From contig CAYNEF010000010.1 in NCBI GenBank assembly GCA_964396165.1, positions 1 through 64,000 of the forward strand: DNA of 64,000 nt. The letters are read 5' to 3'. Shown here piece after piece: positions 50,940 to 60,102 of the stretch; within the stretch, counting starts at the first letter, position 1; every line of letters begins with the position of its first letter. Source of the DNA: CALCZU01 sp964396165 (GTDB lineage Bacteria > Bdellovibrionota > FAC87 > UBA2466). The notes under the pieces are model-generated. The model saw nothing but the letters and a program-made list of their open reading frames with translations. It did not search any database and was not told the origin of the DNA. The translations under genes were made by a program, and so were the position numbers.

Positions 50940-52754
50940 GTGATTAACAGATTAGAAATTTCAGGTCTCGCCATTATCGATTCCTTATCGATTGATTTCT
51001 CAAGTGGTTTTAATGTCATTACAGGGGAAACGGGTGCAGGAAAATCGATTCTCATCCGTGCCTTAAATTTTTTAACCGGTGCAAAAGCCAGCAAAGAACA
51101 AGTCAGACAAGGAGTTGAAGTCGCAAAAGTCTTGGGTGAATTTTTAATTCCCAAAGATCATGTGGCTAGACGCGCTCTTGAAACTTTCGGAATTCCATTC
51201 GAAGAAGAGGGCGAAGATATTTCGCTTCTTATCCGACGCAATTTGAATTCAACCGGGCGTGCGCAGTCGTGGATTAACGACACTCTCGTTACGTCTCAAG
51301 TGTTACGCGAAGTGGGCGGCACTCTTGTGGATGTATTCGGGCAACACGAAAACCAACGCCTTTTAAAGTCGACGGAACATCTTTCTTACTTAGATTTATT
51401 TATTTCCGATAAGTCCGCATCTGTAAAAGTAGTGGAGCTATCAAAAGGCTGCCAGGAGATCGTAGCAAAGATCCGCGAGCATCTTGTTTCTTACGAGACC
51501 AAAACACGCGACAAAGATTATATTGAGTTTCGTCTTGCAGAACTAAAAAAGTTTGGTCCTTCGCTTGAAGATTACAACCGTGTCGAAACGCTTGTCAGAA
51601 GTTCCGACAAAGTGGTTCAGGTGCGAGAAACATTTTCTAAAGCAGTACAATGTTTGGACGGTGAAGACGGCAATATCTCGCAACGCCTAAAAGAGTGTGC
51701 CCGTATCTTAGAAAAAACAGGTGGTAAGGGAGAATTTGATTTAGATCCCATCATCGAAACAGCCAGACGCCTTGCGAGTGAAGCAGAAGATTTAAGCTTT
51801 ACGCTAGAAAAGAAATTTCAAGAATACGATATCGATGAAAATGAACTCGAAGAGTCGCAAAAACGCCTCTATGGTTATCAAGATCTTATGCGAAAGCATT
51901 CGACAAGAGACATCGGTCTTTTGGTCGCCGAAAAAGAAAAGCTCGAATCAGAGTTGGAATCGATTGAATCTTTTGAGACAAATTTAAAAAAGTGGCTTTC
52001 TGAACTGGACAAGCTATCGCAGGAGTTTGAAAAAGCCTCTGGCCAACTTTCTCAGTTACGTGAAAAAGCTGGGTTAAACATCAAAAAGAGAGTAGAGGCA
52101 GAACTCCAAGAGCTTTCCATGAAGGGTGCTCGTTTTGATGTGGTTTTTGAGAAAGTAGCACATGCGGTAGAAGCTCTCGACTTTACCAATTTCAGTCCAG
52201 AGCTATCTAAAATTTGGGACTCGTGCAAAAAACGACTTGAAAAGCTTTCTTCCCATGGGGCAGAGAAGGTTGAATTTTTACTAGCTTCCAATCCCGGTGA
52301 ATCGATGTTGCCACTGAACCGCATTGCTTCAGGTGGTGAACTTTCCCGTATCATGCTGGCTTTGAAAAAAACATTGGCCGTCGATGCAGAGACCTGTGTG
52401 CTCGTTTTTGATGAAATCGATACCGGAATTTCAGGGCGTGTGGCGGACGTAGTCGGGTTAAAAATGAAGGAGTTGAGTCTTTCCTTCCAGGTCATTTGTA
52501 TCTCTCACTTGTCCCAAGTCGCTGTATTCGCCGACACCCACTACCTTGTACAAAAAGTGGGCAAAAAGTCCCGCACGGAAACGGAAATTATCCTTCTTTC
52601 CAAAGAAGAAAGTGCCAAAGAAATTGCCCGCCTTATTTCAGGGGCCGAAGTAAGTAAAAGTAGTCTTGTACATGCAAAAGGCCTGATTATTGCTGCTCAA
52701 TCTCGCATCGCATCAAGCAAGAAATCGTCTAAAAGCGAAGCACGTACACATTAG
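50940..52754 (+). CDS. recN: DNA repair protein RecN
   Basis: RecN is an SMC-like ATPase acting early in double-strand break repair. The 604-residue protein has the N-terminal Walker A G29-E-T-G-A-G-K35-S in FNVITGETGAGKSILIRALN and a long coiled coil in the middle (about 155-370). The ABC signature is SGGELSRIMLALKKTLA and Walker B is LVFDEIDTGISGRVAD. The start is GTG 50940. I saw no definite LexA site in the 137 bases upstream, only a TTAGAG/CTCTAA hairpin near 50815. Confidence 0.95.
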   Translation: MINRLEISGLAIIDSLSIDFSSGFNVITGETGAGKSILIRALNFLTGAKASKEQVRQGVEVAKVLGEFLIPKDHVARRALETFGIPFEEEGEDISLLIRRNLNSTGRAQSWINDTLVTSQVLREVGGTLVDVFGQHENQRLLKSTEHLSYLDLFISDKSASVKVVELSKGCQEIVAKIREHLVSYETKTRDKDYIEFRLAELKKFGPSLEDYNRVETLVRSSDKVVQVRETFSKAVQCLDGEDGNISQRLKECARILEKTGGKGEFDLDPIIETARRLASEAEDLSFTLEKKFQEYDIDENELEESQKRLYGYQDLMRKHSTRDIGLLVAEKEKLESELESIESFETNLKKWLSELDKLSQEFEKASGQLSQLREKAGLNIKKRVEAELQELSMKGARFDVVFEKVAHAVEALDFTNFSPELSKIWDSCKKRLEKLSSHGAEKVEFLLASNPGESMLPLNRIASGGELSRIMLALKKTLAVDAETCVLVFDEIDTGISGRVADVVGLKMKELSLSFQVICISHLSQVAVFADTHYLVQKVGKKSRTETEIILLSKEESAKEIARLISGAEVSKSSLVHAKGLIIAAQSRIASSKKSSKSEARTH

Positions 52755-52840
52755 TTAACGCCCCCCATAATAAATCTTGTCGCATTCCTAATATTACGGT
52801 TAGTCTTTCTTAAAAATACATTCACCAGGAGAAACTTAAC

Positions 52841-53854
52841 ATGCGAGTTACCTTAACCTTTATCGGCCTTCTTCTAACGGCAAATTTGTTTGCCAAAGGG
52901 TTGACCATTAATGCTGCTGAAATCGGGATTGGAAAATTCCATCGCCACGACAACAAACAGCACATGTACGAAAACCAAAACGCATGGTCTCCTTACATTC
53001 TTCCTGAAGGGGAAATCAAAAATCTTCCTTATGTAAAAGAAGTTTCCAGCGATACCGTCACAATCTTCTTCGACACACTTGAAGGTTTGTTGAAACAGAT
53101 GGTGAAAATTGCGAACGACAGAAACGAAAAAGTCGTCGTAATGAACATTAATGCTCATGGTCTTCCAGGCGGAATGTGGTTTCCTGCAACGGAAAAAATC
53201 ATGAACAGCTGGTCTTGCATGCAGTGGAAACAAGCGGCACAAGGCGGCGACGAAGGCAATTACAACCAATATTATTCTGCTGTTTCCAAAGAAGACATCA
53301 TGCAATTGCGTGAGTATTCCAAAACGGGTGGTAACATGCCTTGCGTAACTTCCGGCACTCAATGGAAAACAGTGGTCGCAACAATTCCTGGGATGAAAGA
53401 AGTCTTTGCTGATGGCGCTAGAGTGAATCTTTTGTCCTGTTTAGTCGGTCTTGGCCCTGTCGGAGACAAGTTCACCAAAGAATTGGCTCAAATTCTTTTT
53501 GGAGAAACAAAAGGATCTGTCCGCACTTCCATCAAATTGGGTCTTGGCGACTGGTCGATGCCTGAAGGAATGGGATTTTGGGACTACATTGACGACGAAC
53601 AACTTGCAAAAGACAACGCAGTTTACCCTGTGAATAAAAAAGATCGCGATATCATGCAAAAAGGACCGGTGCGTGTCGCTTCTTTGGATAAAGGACAATG
53701 GGGCACAAAAGTAGTCGAAGGTTTGGACTTCATGTCTTTAGATGGCGCTTTTGACTCGGGCTTTGTCGTTCCTGAACCAGTATTGAATGTGAAAGGAATC
53801 AAACCAAGCCGGTTGAGAATTCCTGGTACTTCTCAATACGTAGAAGTTCAGTAA
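52841..53854 (+). CDS. Exported protein, candidate clan-CD (caspase-like) cysteine peptidase
   Basis: A 337-residue protein with a signal peptide (RVTLTFIGLLLTANLFA, cleavage near residue 18). His106-Gly107 follows a hydrophobic strand (KVVVMNINAHGLPGG), and Cys200 follows another (GARVNLLSCLVGLGPVGDKF), then a helix KELAQILFG. This His-Gly and strand-Cys order, about 95 residues apart, is the signature of clan CD peptidases (caspases, gingipain, clostripain, C80). The SCxxGxGxxGxxF pattern is close to C80/DUF4347-type domains. It is monocistronic, with AGGAG before ATG 52841 and its own terminator. Function and activity are inferred from motif order only. Confidence 0.8.
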   Translation: MRVTLTFIGLLLTANLFAKGLTINAAEIGIGKFHRHDNKQHMYENQNAWSPYILPEGEIKNLPYVKEVSSDTVTIFFDTLEGLLKQMVKIANDRNEKVVVMNINAHGLPGGMWFPATEKIMNSWSCMQWKQAAQGGDEGNYNQYYSAVSKEDIMQLREYSKTGGNMPCVTSGTQWKTVVATIPGMKEVFADGARVNLLSCLVGLGPVGDKFTKELAQILFGETKGSVRTSIKLGLGDWSMPEGMGFWDYIDDEQLAKDNAVYPVNKKDRDIMQKGPVRVASLDKGQWGTKVVEGLDFMSLDGAFDSGFVVPEPVLNVKGIKPSRLRIPGTSQYVEVQ

Positions 53855-53880
53855 ATTTAATTTTACTTAAATGTTTGAAT

Positions 53881-53915
53881 AGAGCTGGTAGTGAAAACTA
53901 CCGGCTCTTTTTTTT
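53881..53915. terminator. Intrinsic terminator between convergent genes
   Basis: The stem AGAGCTGGTAG (53881-53891) with CTACCGGCTCT (53898-53908) forms 11 pairs including one G-U, with loop TGAAAA. A run of eight T follows to 53915, so it ends the plus-strand gene. Confidence 0.85.
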
Positions 53916-53917
53916 AC

Positions 53918-54682
53918 TTAAAAGAGATAACCGACAGAAAGAGAGCCGTACGGTTGAAGGGAAGAGTAGTCGAATAGTCTGTCCATCACTTCAGGTAGGG
54001 GAAGATACTTTGCACCGAGTGAGCCAATCAAAGACAATTGCGGATTAATTTTGTACAAGTAGCCAGCCGACAAACTTGCGCCAACAGTGAGCTCACTGTC
54101 TGAGTACGTCCCGGCACTGAGCAAATAGTAATTGGGGCCAAAGGAAAAAGTTCCGAAAAAACCTTTGAGACTTGCTTTCTCATAATAAGATGCGGAAATG
54201 CCGAGCCCAAATGCTTTGTAATCCAAACCTGATCCCGAGCCCATAAAGATAAATGGCTCTACACCAATTCCCACATGATCGATGAGCTTGTACTCCGCTT
54301 TTACGAAAGGGATAAGGTAATACAAACTAAATTCGGTACCGCCAGAAAGTTCTACGATGCGATTGGGTTTGGATTTAAAGGACTCTTCAGATCCTGTGGA
54401 TGCCGGTAAACGAGAAGTTTTTAAAACAACCATTCCATTACTTATCTCTCCTTTTTTATAGGTGACAGAAACGAAATAGCCTTTAGGTGTGATTTTTACA
54501 ATTTTTCCGCAGCCACCGATTCCGATGCTGCCTTTAGCGCAAAGCGCGTCTCCTACTTTCCATGTTTTTGAAGCGTCTGGGCTTGCCAGAAATGCTTTCT
54601 GCGATTTTGCGACGATTAAAACTTCGGACGCGAAAAGAGAAGACGTTAAAATAACGCAGAGAGAAATATAAATTTTTAGCAT
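53918..54682 (-). CDS. Outer-membrane beta-barrel-like exported protein
   Basis: A 254-residue exported protein (signal peptide LKIYISLCVILTSSLFA). Residues 19-95 look like an SH3-like beta domain (ASKTWKVGDALCAKG, YFVSVTYKKGEI). From about residue 105 to the end, alternating hydrophobic strands of beta-barrel type appear. The C terminus is YGSLSVGYLF, ending in an aromatic residue as BAM substrates do. Family unknown. The start has no strong Shine-Dalgarno. It faces the caspase-like gene across a shared terminator region. Confidence 0.8.
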   Translation of the reverse strand: MLKIYISLCVILTSSLFASEVLIVAKSQKAFLASPDASKTWKVGDALCAKGSIGIGGCGKIVKITPKGYFVSVTYKKGEISNGMVVLKTSRLPASTGSEESFKSKPNRIVELSGGTEFSLYYLIPFVKAEYKLIDHVGIGVEPFIFMGSGSGLDYKAFGLGISASYYEKASLKGFFGTFSFGPNYYLLSAGTYSDSELTVGASLSAGYLYKINPQLSLIGSLGAKYLPLPEVMDRLFDYSSLQPYGSLSVGYLF

Positions 54683-54726
54683 GCGTTTATTTTAGCATTT
54701 GCCAAGAGCGTAATGCCATCAATAAC

Positions 54727-55794
54727 TTATTTTAGAAGCGCGTTAACGGCACTGTCGCCACCCGTTCGCCAGGCATTATAGAGGGGGATTTCTCCGTGCT
54801 TGGAGAGCTGCGAGAGCATTTTCCAACGCTCTGTCGCGTTTGTTACCTTTGAGGCCCCAACGAGTTCTAACGCTTTTTTCTGAGCAGGTACGGAAATAGC
54901 CCAGTCGGCATCGCCCAAATTGTTTAAATAATGGGAAAGCCGGGGAAGGATAATCAGTTTCATTCCCTGTTTTTGTTCGAGGCCAACTTGCGCGAGACTT
55001 TTTCCAGATATCAAAGAAGCAGCAAGCAAATAACCGATGACTTTTTTTTCCGACGGTTGCCCTTCGATGACTGCATCATGTGCGCCTGCGACAGCGACGA
55101 TAAAGTCAGGAGAGATTTCTCGCATGGCGAGTTCAGAAAGTATCCAGATGTGGTGCGCTGAAGTCCCTGCAATTTTTCCTTCCTTGTTTGTAAGTGTTCC
55201 ATCCTCATTCCATTTTAAAACCCAGGGTTTGGCAGCGTCATGCCAGAGTGCTGCAAGCATTGCTAGGTTTTTTTCAGTTTGGCTTATTTTTACTTGATAC
55301 GTTTTTTCGTAAGTCTCTGCAAGTCTAGTAGCGCTTAAGATATTGGCATAAGTATGATGGACTAATCCACCTGGATAAACGTGGTGCCCGCCCGAGGCAC
55401 TTCCAGGAGCCGCAATAAAAGACATAGGTACATTTTTCGGAAAAAGCGGATTTTTCTCAGTGTTGTACTCGGATAATTCAATAACAGGTTTTCCATCCAT
55501 GTAAGAGTCGAGTCGGGAATTCAGCTCTTTCACTATTTCTTGTTCGTTCCATTGTCTAGAAAGAACAGTAAACTTAAACGTGTTGCTTCCTTTGGTATTT
55601 AGAAGCGACGCTGATGCGTTTTTCAGTGTTTCAGAAAGATCTTTGTCGGTGCGGATATTTGCAATCATTTTAGCAATATCTTCTACCGCAGCTTTTACGG
55701 AAGCAGATTCAAACGCGACCTTTTCAGCAGTGGGATTTCCCTCTTCTGCATGGAGTGTAGTGAAAAAAAATAAAACAAAAAATAGAGTTTTCAT
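54727..55794 (-). CDS. Exported HD-domain protein (putative metal phosphohydrolase)
   Basis: Begun at ATG 55794, this 355-residue protein has a strong signal peptide (KTLFFVLFFFTTLHA). The frame extends to 55836 but that would add residues before the signal. The central region has an HD-domain pattern: GGHHVYPGGLVHHTYANI, then the H185-D186 pair in LAALWHDAAKPWVLKW, and TSAHHIWILSELAMRE. HD proteins normally act in the cytoplasm on nucleotides, so export is unusual. The substrate in the periplasm or outside is unknown. No signalling partner is adjacent. Confidence 0.8.
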   Translation of the reverse strand: MKTLFFVLFFFTTLHAEEGNPTAEKVAFESASVKAAVEDIAKMIANIRTDKDLSETLKNASASLLNTKGSNTFKFTVLSRQWNEQEIVKELNSRLDSYMDGKPVIELSEYNTEKNPLFPKNVPMSFIAAPGSASGGHHVYPGGLVHHTYANILSATRLAETYEKTYQVKISQTEKNLAMLAALWHDAAKPWVLKWNEDGTLTNKEGKIAGTSAHHIWILSELAMREISPDFIVAVAGAHDAVIEGQPSEKKVIGYLLAASLISGKSLAQVGLEQKQGMKLIILPRLSHYLNNLGDADWAISVPAQKKALELVGASKVTNATERWKMLSQLSKHGEIPLYNAWRTGGDSAVNALLK

Positions 55795-55977
55795 AAGCCC
55801 CGTTTTTACTAAAGAGAGAGGAAGAAGGCTAGGCAAATGCTGCCTATTAAAATGTTGTTGAATTTCTTATCCTTATTGCGTGACACGGCCCGTCTATTAA
55901 TTTTGCAACACAGCTAACTTCTCTGTGCATAAATACCGATAAATATAAGAGAAAAGTAAGATTATTTGCCTAATAAG

Positions 55978-57243
55978 ATGAGCACAGAAAATTTAAATTA
56001 TATTTTGTTGATTTCCATATTCGTCGGCCTGGTTTTTATCGGAGCTATTGTTTACGAATTTAAGCGAGATCAAACTTTGTTTCTGGAACTGCAGAACAAG
56101 TATTTGAGAAAGCGTGCGCGTCTTTTTAAAAATGTAGGTAGAGTCTCGGCATTCTTGCTCTTAATTTCCATCCTTGCGGGTGTAACTTATACTTCGGTCA
56201 GCTGCTATTGGGCGCTGTCGGACTCTTGGGTAGCTCCCTACCATTTAACGTCGGATGCAAATGAAGTAATTGAAGCGCACTTAAAAGTGCAACAGCATAT
56301 GGATAAAATCCAATCGCTTAAATCTAGGGTCTCCGTAATAAAAGATACTTTAAATTCCAAAAGAGTACTTTTTGGAGAACTGACCAAATTACAAAATAAA
56401 TTGGTGCAAAGTTTGAATTGGAGTGTTCCGCGTTTTTTGGATTACAAAGAGCTTTTGACAAAACATACGGAGCTTTTGCGAAAGAATGAAAAACTGAGCT
56501 CCGCAGTAAACAGCATTCAGGAATTGGTACAAAAGGAATTAAACGCGGAGTTTCAGGCGGGTATGCTTAGCCGTGCGGAGTTTGAGAAACAAAAACTAGC
56601 CATAAACCAACTAAAGATCTTGCAAAACGACAACGAAATAAAAAGAAGCATGACCGAATTCAATGCTCTGGAAGCAAGCGCTTCCTTTGAAGGATGGACA
56701 CAGGAAAAAAGAGAAGTAGAAAAATTCACGCAAAATACCTTCGCGCCCGGGAAGTTCGCCAGAGAATTAGGAAGTCTTTCCCAGCAGCTAGTGGAAGCGA
56801 AACCGAATGAAAAAATACTTCCTCCTCAAATCTTAAAAGATGAAACTGAAATTTTAAATGTAAGTTCCAATCTAGTAAATGTTTATAGTGAAATTCGCTC
56901 TTTAGAAGAAGAACTTAAAAACGCCGATGACAATATCAAGAGCTTAGAAGTGCTTGCACTGCAAATTAAAAAACAGCCAGCGTACCAAGCGCTCTTTAAA
57001 ACAGCGGATGTCGCATTCGTTCCCTACACTCAGTTAAAAGCCATCCAATCTGGAGATCGAGTCTTGCAATGCGCTTACGGAGTATTTTTCTGTAAAGATG
57101 TGGGCAGTGTAGTGGAAATTTTACCAGGGGAAGTAAAAGCTATCGATACCTGGGGAGAATATGATCGTGGTCAATACGCGCTATTGCAGCTGAATGACGA
57201 ACAAGCCTTCAAAAAACATGTCTTAAGGATCCGAAGAAACTAA
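55978..57243 (+). CDS. Membrane-fusion-like coiled-coil protein of the exopolysaccharide locus
   Basis: Started at ATG 55978 the protein has 421 residues; an in-frame TTG at 55966 is possible and neither has a good Shine-Dalgarno. Two transmembrane helices lie in the first 70 residues, then a long coiled coil (about 100-310). The end is a beta-rich domain (VAFVPYTQLKAIQSGDRVLQ and VFFCKDVGSVVEILPGEVKA) resembling the beta-barrel of HlyD-type adaptors. With the GT2 synthase and TolC-like gene next to it, a trans-envelope adaptor role for polymer export is proposed. No lipoyl domain was identified, so HlyD membership is tentative. Confidence 0.75.
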   Translation: MSTENLNYILLISIFVGLVFIGAIVYEFKRDQTLFLELQNKYLRKRARLFKNVGRVSAFLLLISILAGVTYTSVSCYWALSDSWVAPYHLTSDANEVIEAHLKVQQHMDKIQSLKSRVSVIKDTLNSKRVLFGELTKLQNKLVQSLNWSVPRFLDYKELLTKHTELLRKNEKLSSAVNSIQELVQKELNAEFQAGMLSRAEFEKQKLAINQLKILQNDNEIKRSMTEFNALEASASFEGWTQEKREVEKFTQNTFAPGKFARELGSLSQQLVEAKPNEKILPPQILKDETEILNVSSNLVNVYSEIRSLEEELKNADDNIKSLEVLALQIKKQPAYQALFKTADVAFVPYTQLKAIQSGDRVLQCAYGVFFCKDVGSVVEILPGEVKAIDTWGEYDRGQYALLQLNDEQAFKKHVLRIRRN

Positions 57244-57254
57244 AAGGGTGATTC

Positions 57255-59033
57255 TTGGAAAATATAATTTGGTTTATCAAAACCGATAAAATTGTTTTTC
57301 ATCTTCGCTTCCTCTTAGTTGTGCTTTTGCCGATTTTTATCATCAATTATTCAAACCATTTTATCGCTCTCATCCGTAACCTTATTCTGAAAGTAATGGG
57401 ACTAGAAAAACGTCCCATGCTCAGAATAGAAAATAGGCTAGAGGCGATGGTGGCAATTCCCACACTTCTTAAAACCGAAGACGAACTAGAGGGCCTGAAA
57501 AAAGCTATTTTGAGTCTTTCTCAAAATGAATACCCGGGAAAACTCTACATTTTTCCAGCCATTGACGGACGGGCGCATTATCCGGCTCTTTACAAAAATT
57601 TAGAAGATTGGTGTACAACGGTTTCGCTCCCAGAAAGTATCAAAATATTTGTGACTGGAAACGATGACAGAGAAGGCAAAGCAGTCGCGATTGATTCCAC
57701 TATTGAAAAAATGAAGGAACTGCACCATAGCCGAGAGGTGGCTCGACTGCCTAAGATATTTTTCTGTCTCGATGCGGACAGTTTAATTGCGCCAGATGCT
57801 ATTCGAAGAATGGTTTACAAACTTACTTCCAAATCGCGCTTCACCGGAAAACGTCCGATGATTGTTGCAGGTAACGTCAAAATTATGCGAGAGCAGTATT
57901 GGGAGGGGTGGAAGAAGCTCTTTACGGAAAGAGGGTTTCTGGCCTTATCGATCGCAACGGAATACATGACCAAGATCAGTGTTACAAAGCACAATTTTTC
58001 TTTGAAACCGGTAACCGTCGCTTCTGGAGCTTTTTACTGTACCTGGTTTAAAATCTTAGAGGAAAGTGCTCGGTATGCAGGCTTTATTCATTCTTTAGAA
58101 ATCAAAGATTGTCTAAGATGGTGGTTAGGTGCGCCACCTCCTAAGTTCTCACAATCTAATCCGGAACCTCTACCGCATGCTTTGGCGGGGGAAGGGGATG
58201 ATACCTGGATAACGTTTCTGGCTTATTTTGCAAGATGGCATCGAGGCAGAATCACCTTTGACTTTGAGCGAACACCATTGCACGCCTTAAGAACTCTCGT
58301 AATGAAATATTTATTTCGGCCCCTGGTTTACGATCCCAAAGCCATTGTTTACACGAAAACTCCTACCACAGCGCTTGTACTCTTCAAACAGAGAATGCGC
58401 TGGAATAATTCTTGTTATACTTTGAAACGCTGGTTAAACGTGAATATGTACTTAGGTAATTTCGAAATTTTTCTTTGTCTGGTTTACAATATCAGCCGCT
58501 TCTTTCTGGTAATGCCGATGCCGTTTTTGCTTCCTTATCTGTATCATCATAGCCTCGCTTTATCCGTGGTACTTTTTCTGTATCTGGTAGGAGTTTTAAA
58601 TAGTACGGCTACGGTTTTACTTGCGATGTTTTTCGAGAGGGATTTTAAGGCTCAATGGCATAAGTTACTTCTCATTCCATTGCAAAATTTCTATGGCTAC
58701 TTTTTCAATATTGTTCCTGGTTTTATCTCAAATTTTCAAGATCTCTTTTTGTTCGGCACGAATCGCCGTTTCGCACCCGAGAAGACGCTTATCAGGGGAA
58801 AAACTAGTCGCATCGCTTTAGGATTCCGTTTTAGAAGATTTGTCATTTTATCGGTCCGCACGTTACTGGGGGAACCTATTCCGTTCGGCTGGTTTTGGTT
58901 AGGATGGCATGCGACTCCCTGGACCAGTAATGGGTATGAGGGATGGGATCAACAAAAACGTCCTACTTTTTGGGGAGAGTTTTTTAAAAACTCAACATTG
59001 AAAGTGAACGAGGCGAATGAAAAAATGCGGTAA
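57255..59033 (+). CDS. Processive family 2 glycosyltransferase (polysaccharide synthase)
   Basis: A 592-residue membrane synthase. TM helices are at residues 15-45 and in the C-terminal third. The GT-A core has VAIPTLL/D104-G, D173-A-D175 (FFCLDADSL), the acid-base GEGDDTW near residue 314 and Q379-R-M-R-W383, the QxxRW motif of processive cellulose, alginate and hyaluronan synthases. No PilZ domain follows. The start is TTG 57255, supported by AAGGG 6 bases upstream. It precedes the TolC-like gene with a 17-base overlap and follows the adaptor by 11 bases. It probably polymerises a uronic-acid- or hexose-based exopolysaccharide. Confidence 0.9.
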   Translation: MENIIWFIKTDKIVFHLRFLLVVLLPIFIINYSNHFIALIRNLILKVMGLEKRPMLRIENRLEAMVAIPTLLKTEDELEGLKKAILSLSQNEYPGKLYIFPAIDGRAHYPALYKNLEDWCTTVSLPESIKIFVTGNDDREGKAVAIDSTIEKMKELHHSREVARLPKIFFCLDADSLIAPDAIRRMVYKLTSKSRFTGKRPMIVAGNVKIMREQYWEGWKKLFTERGFLALSIATEYMTKISVTKHNFSLKPVTVASGAFYCTWFKILEESARYAGFIHSLEIKDCLRWWLGAPPPKFSQSNPEPLPHALAGEGDDTWITFLAYFARWHRGRITFDFERTPLHALRTLVMKYLFRPLVYDPKAIVYTKTPTTALVLFKQRMRWNNSCYTLKRWLNVNMYLGNFEIFLCLVYNISRFFLVMPMPFLLPYLYHHSLALSVVLFLYLVGVLNSTATVLLAMFFERDFKAQWHKLLLIPLQNFYGYFFNIVPGFISNFQDLFLFGTNRRFAPEKTLIRGKTSRIALGFRFRRFVILSVRTLLGEPIPFGWFWLGWHATPWTSNGYEGWDQQKRPTFWGEFFKNSTLKVNEANEKMR

Positions 59034-60102
59034 AATATTTGCTCTAGCAGCATTAAGTTTCAGTCTTCTCCTCCATGCAGATGAGTCGAGTGATTACTGC
59101 CAGTGGCTCGAAGGCAAGGCCCGATCCGAGAAAGCAGTATTGCAGTGGCCTTCATTAGGAGCTTCTTATAGTCATCGTATCCGGGGAGACTCGATCCTGG
59201 ATGAACAAATCTATACTTCTCAGGCGACTTTGGGATTACAGTTTTCTCCCGTGGGCTTCTATCAAGGTTGGCTTATTTCGGATCTTTCCAAGAGCGAATG
59301 CCAACGTTATGCGAGCAGTCTGAAAATCGACACGATTTTGAAGTATGCAGACCATTTAGATGGTGGTGCAGGGCTTACCGAAGAGATTAAAATTTTAAAA
59401 GAAGCACAAGCCAAAGCCTCTGAGATTTTACTCAGTTACGAAAAACTCTTTCAAGATAAAGTCATTACTCTGCCTGAACTGTATGAGATTAAGTCGCGGG
59501 TAGAGGCGATGGCAGGAAACCTGTTTACGGCAGAAAATGAAATGGCAAAGCTGAGTGCACTGCCGGCTTTTCCGAAAGAATCTGCTGCGACTCTTATTTC
59601 GTCGTATTTAAAAGCGGATGAGGAAACGGAATCCCTAGAAGCGGCCCAAAGAAAAACGTCAGCCTGGATTTTCAACTTAAGAGCAGATGCGGAGAGATAT
59701 GTCGCAGTAAATGAGAGCACTAATTTTGTGGGAACTATCAATCTCGGCTTTAAACTGGGCGGGCTTTTTCAGGGCGGGGCGGACAGTGACGCTTTAGAAG
59801 CCAGAAAGAGGCTAGCAAAAAAAAGTGTGAGTCTGAGCCCGGCGGTAAAGCTATCAAGTTTACGGAATAATATTTCTAAAAATCTGGAAACAGAGAAGAA
59901 ACGTCTAGTGGAAATTACCTCTCTCACTAATTTCTTAAAGGGAAGAATAGCAGCGCTAAAAAATGCGGGCACCTTACATTCTAAGCGCATGGCTGATTCG
60001 TATTGGCTGGATATGCTGCGGTATGATGCGCAAGCAGCAAATTTAAAGTCTCGAATCGAGGCCATGTCAGTTTTTCTTAATGGTAATTCTACTTCTCCAT
60101 AA
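59017..60102 (+). CDS. TolC-like outer-membrane efflux family protein
   Basis: A 361-residue exported protein (signal peptide KKCGKIFALAALSFSLLLHA). It has a short N-terminal beta region (LGASYSHRIRGDSILDEQIY), long helices typical of outer-membrane efflux proteins (EEIKILKEAQAKASEILLSYEKLF), then a beta stretch (FVGTINLGFKLGGLF) and a further helical pair. TolC repeats two such units; here the protein is shorter than the usual 420-480. It overlaps the synthase gene by 17 bases and is convergent with, and overlaps by 14 bases, the hydrolase-like gene. It probably forms the exit duct for the polymer. Confidence 0.75.
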   Translation: MKKCGKIFALAALSFSLLLHADESSDYCQWLEGKARSEKAVLQWPSLGASYSHRIRGDSILDEQIYTSQATLGLQFSPVGFYQGWLISDLSKSECQRYASSLKIDTILKYADHLDGGAGLTEEIKILKEAQAKASEILLSYEKLFQDKVITLPELYEIKSRVEAMAGNLFTAENEMAKLSALPAFPKESAATLISSYLKADEETESLEAAQRKTSAWIFNLRADAERYVAVNESTNFVGTINLGFKLGGLFQGGADSDALEARKRLAKKSVSLSPAVKLSSLRNNISKNLETEKKRLVEITSLTNFLKGRIAALKNAGTLHSKRMADSYWLDMLRYDAQAANLKSRIEAMSVFLNGNSTSP

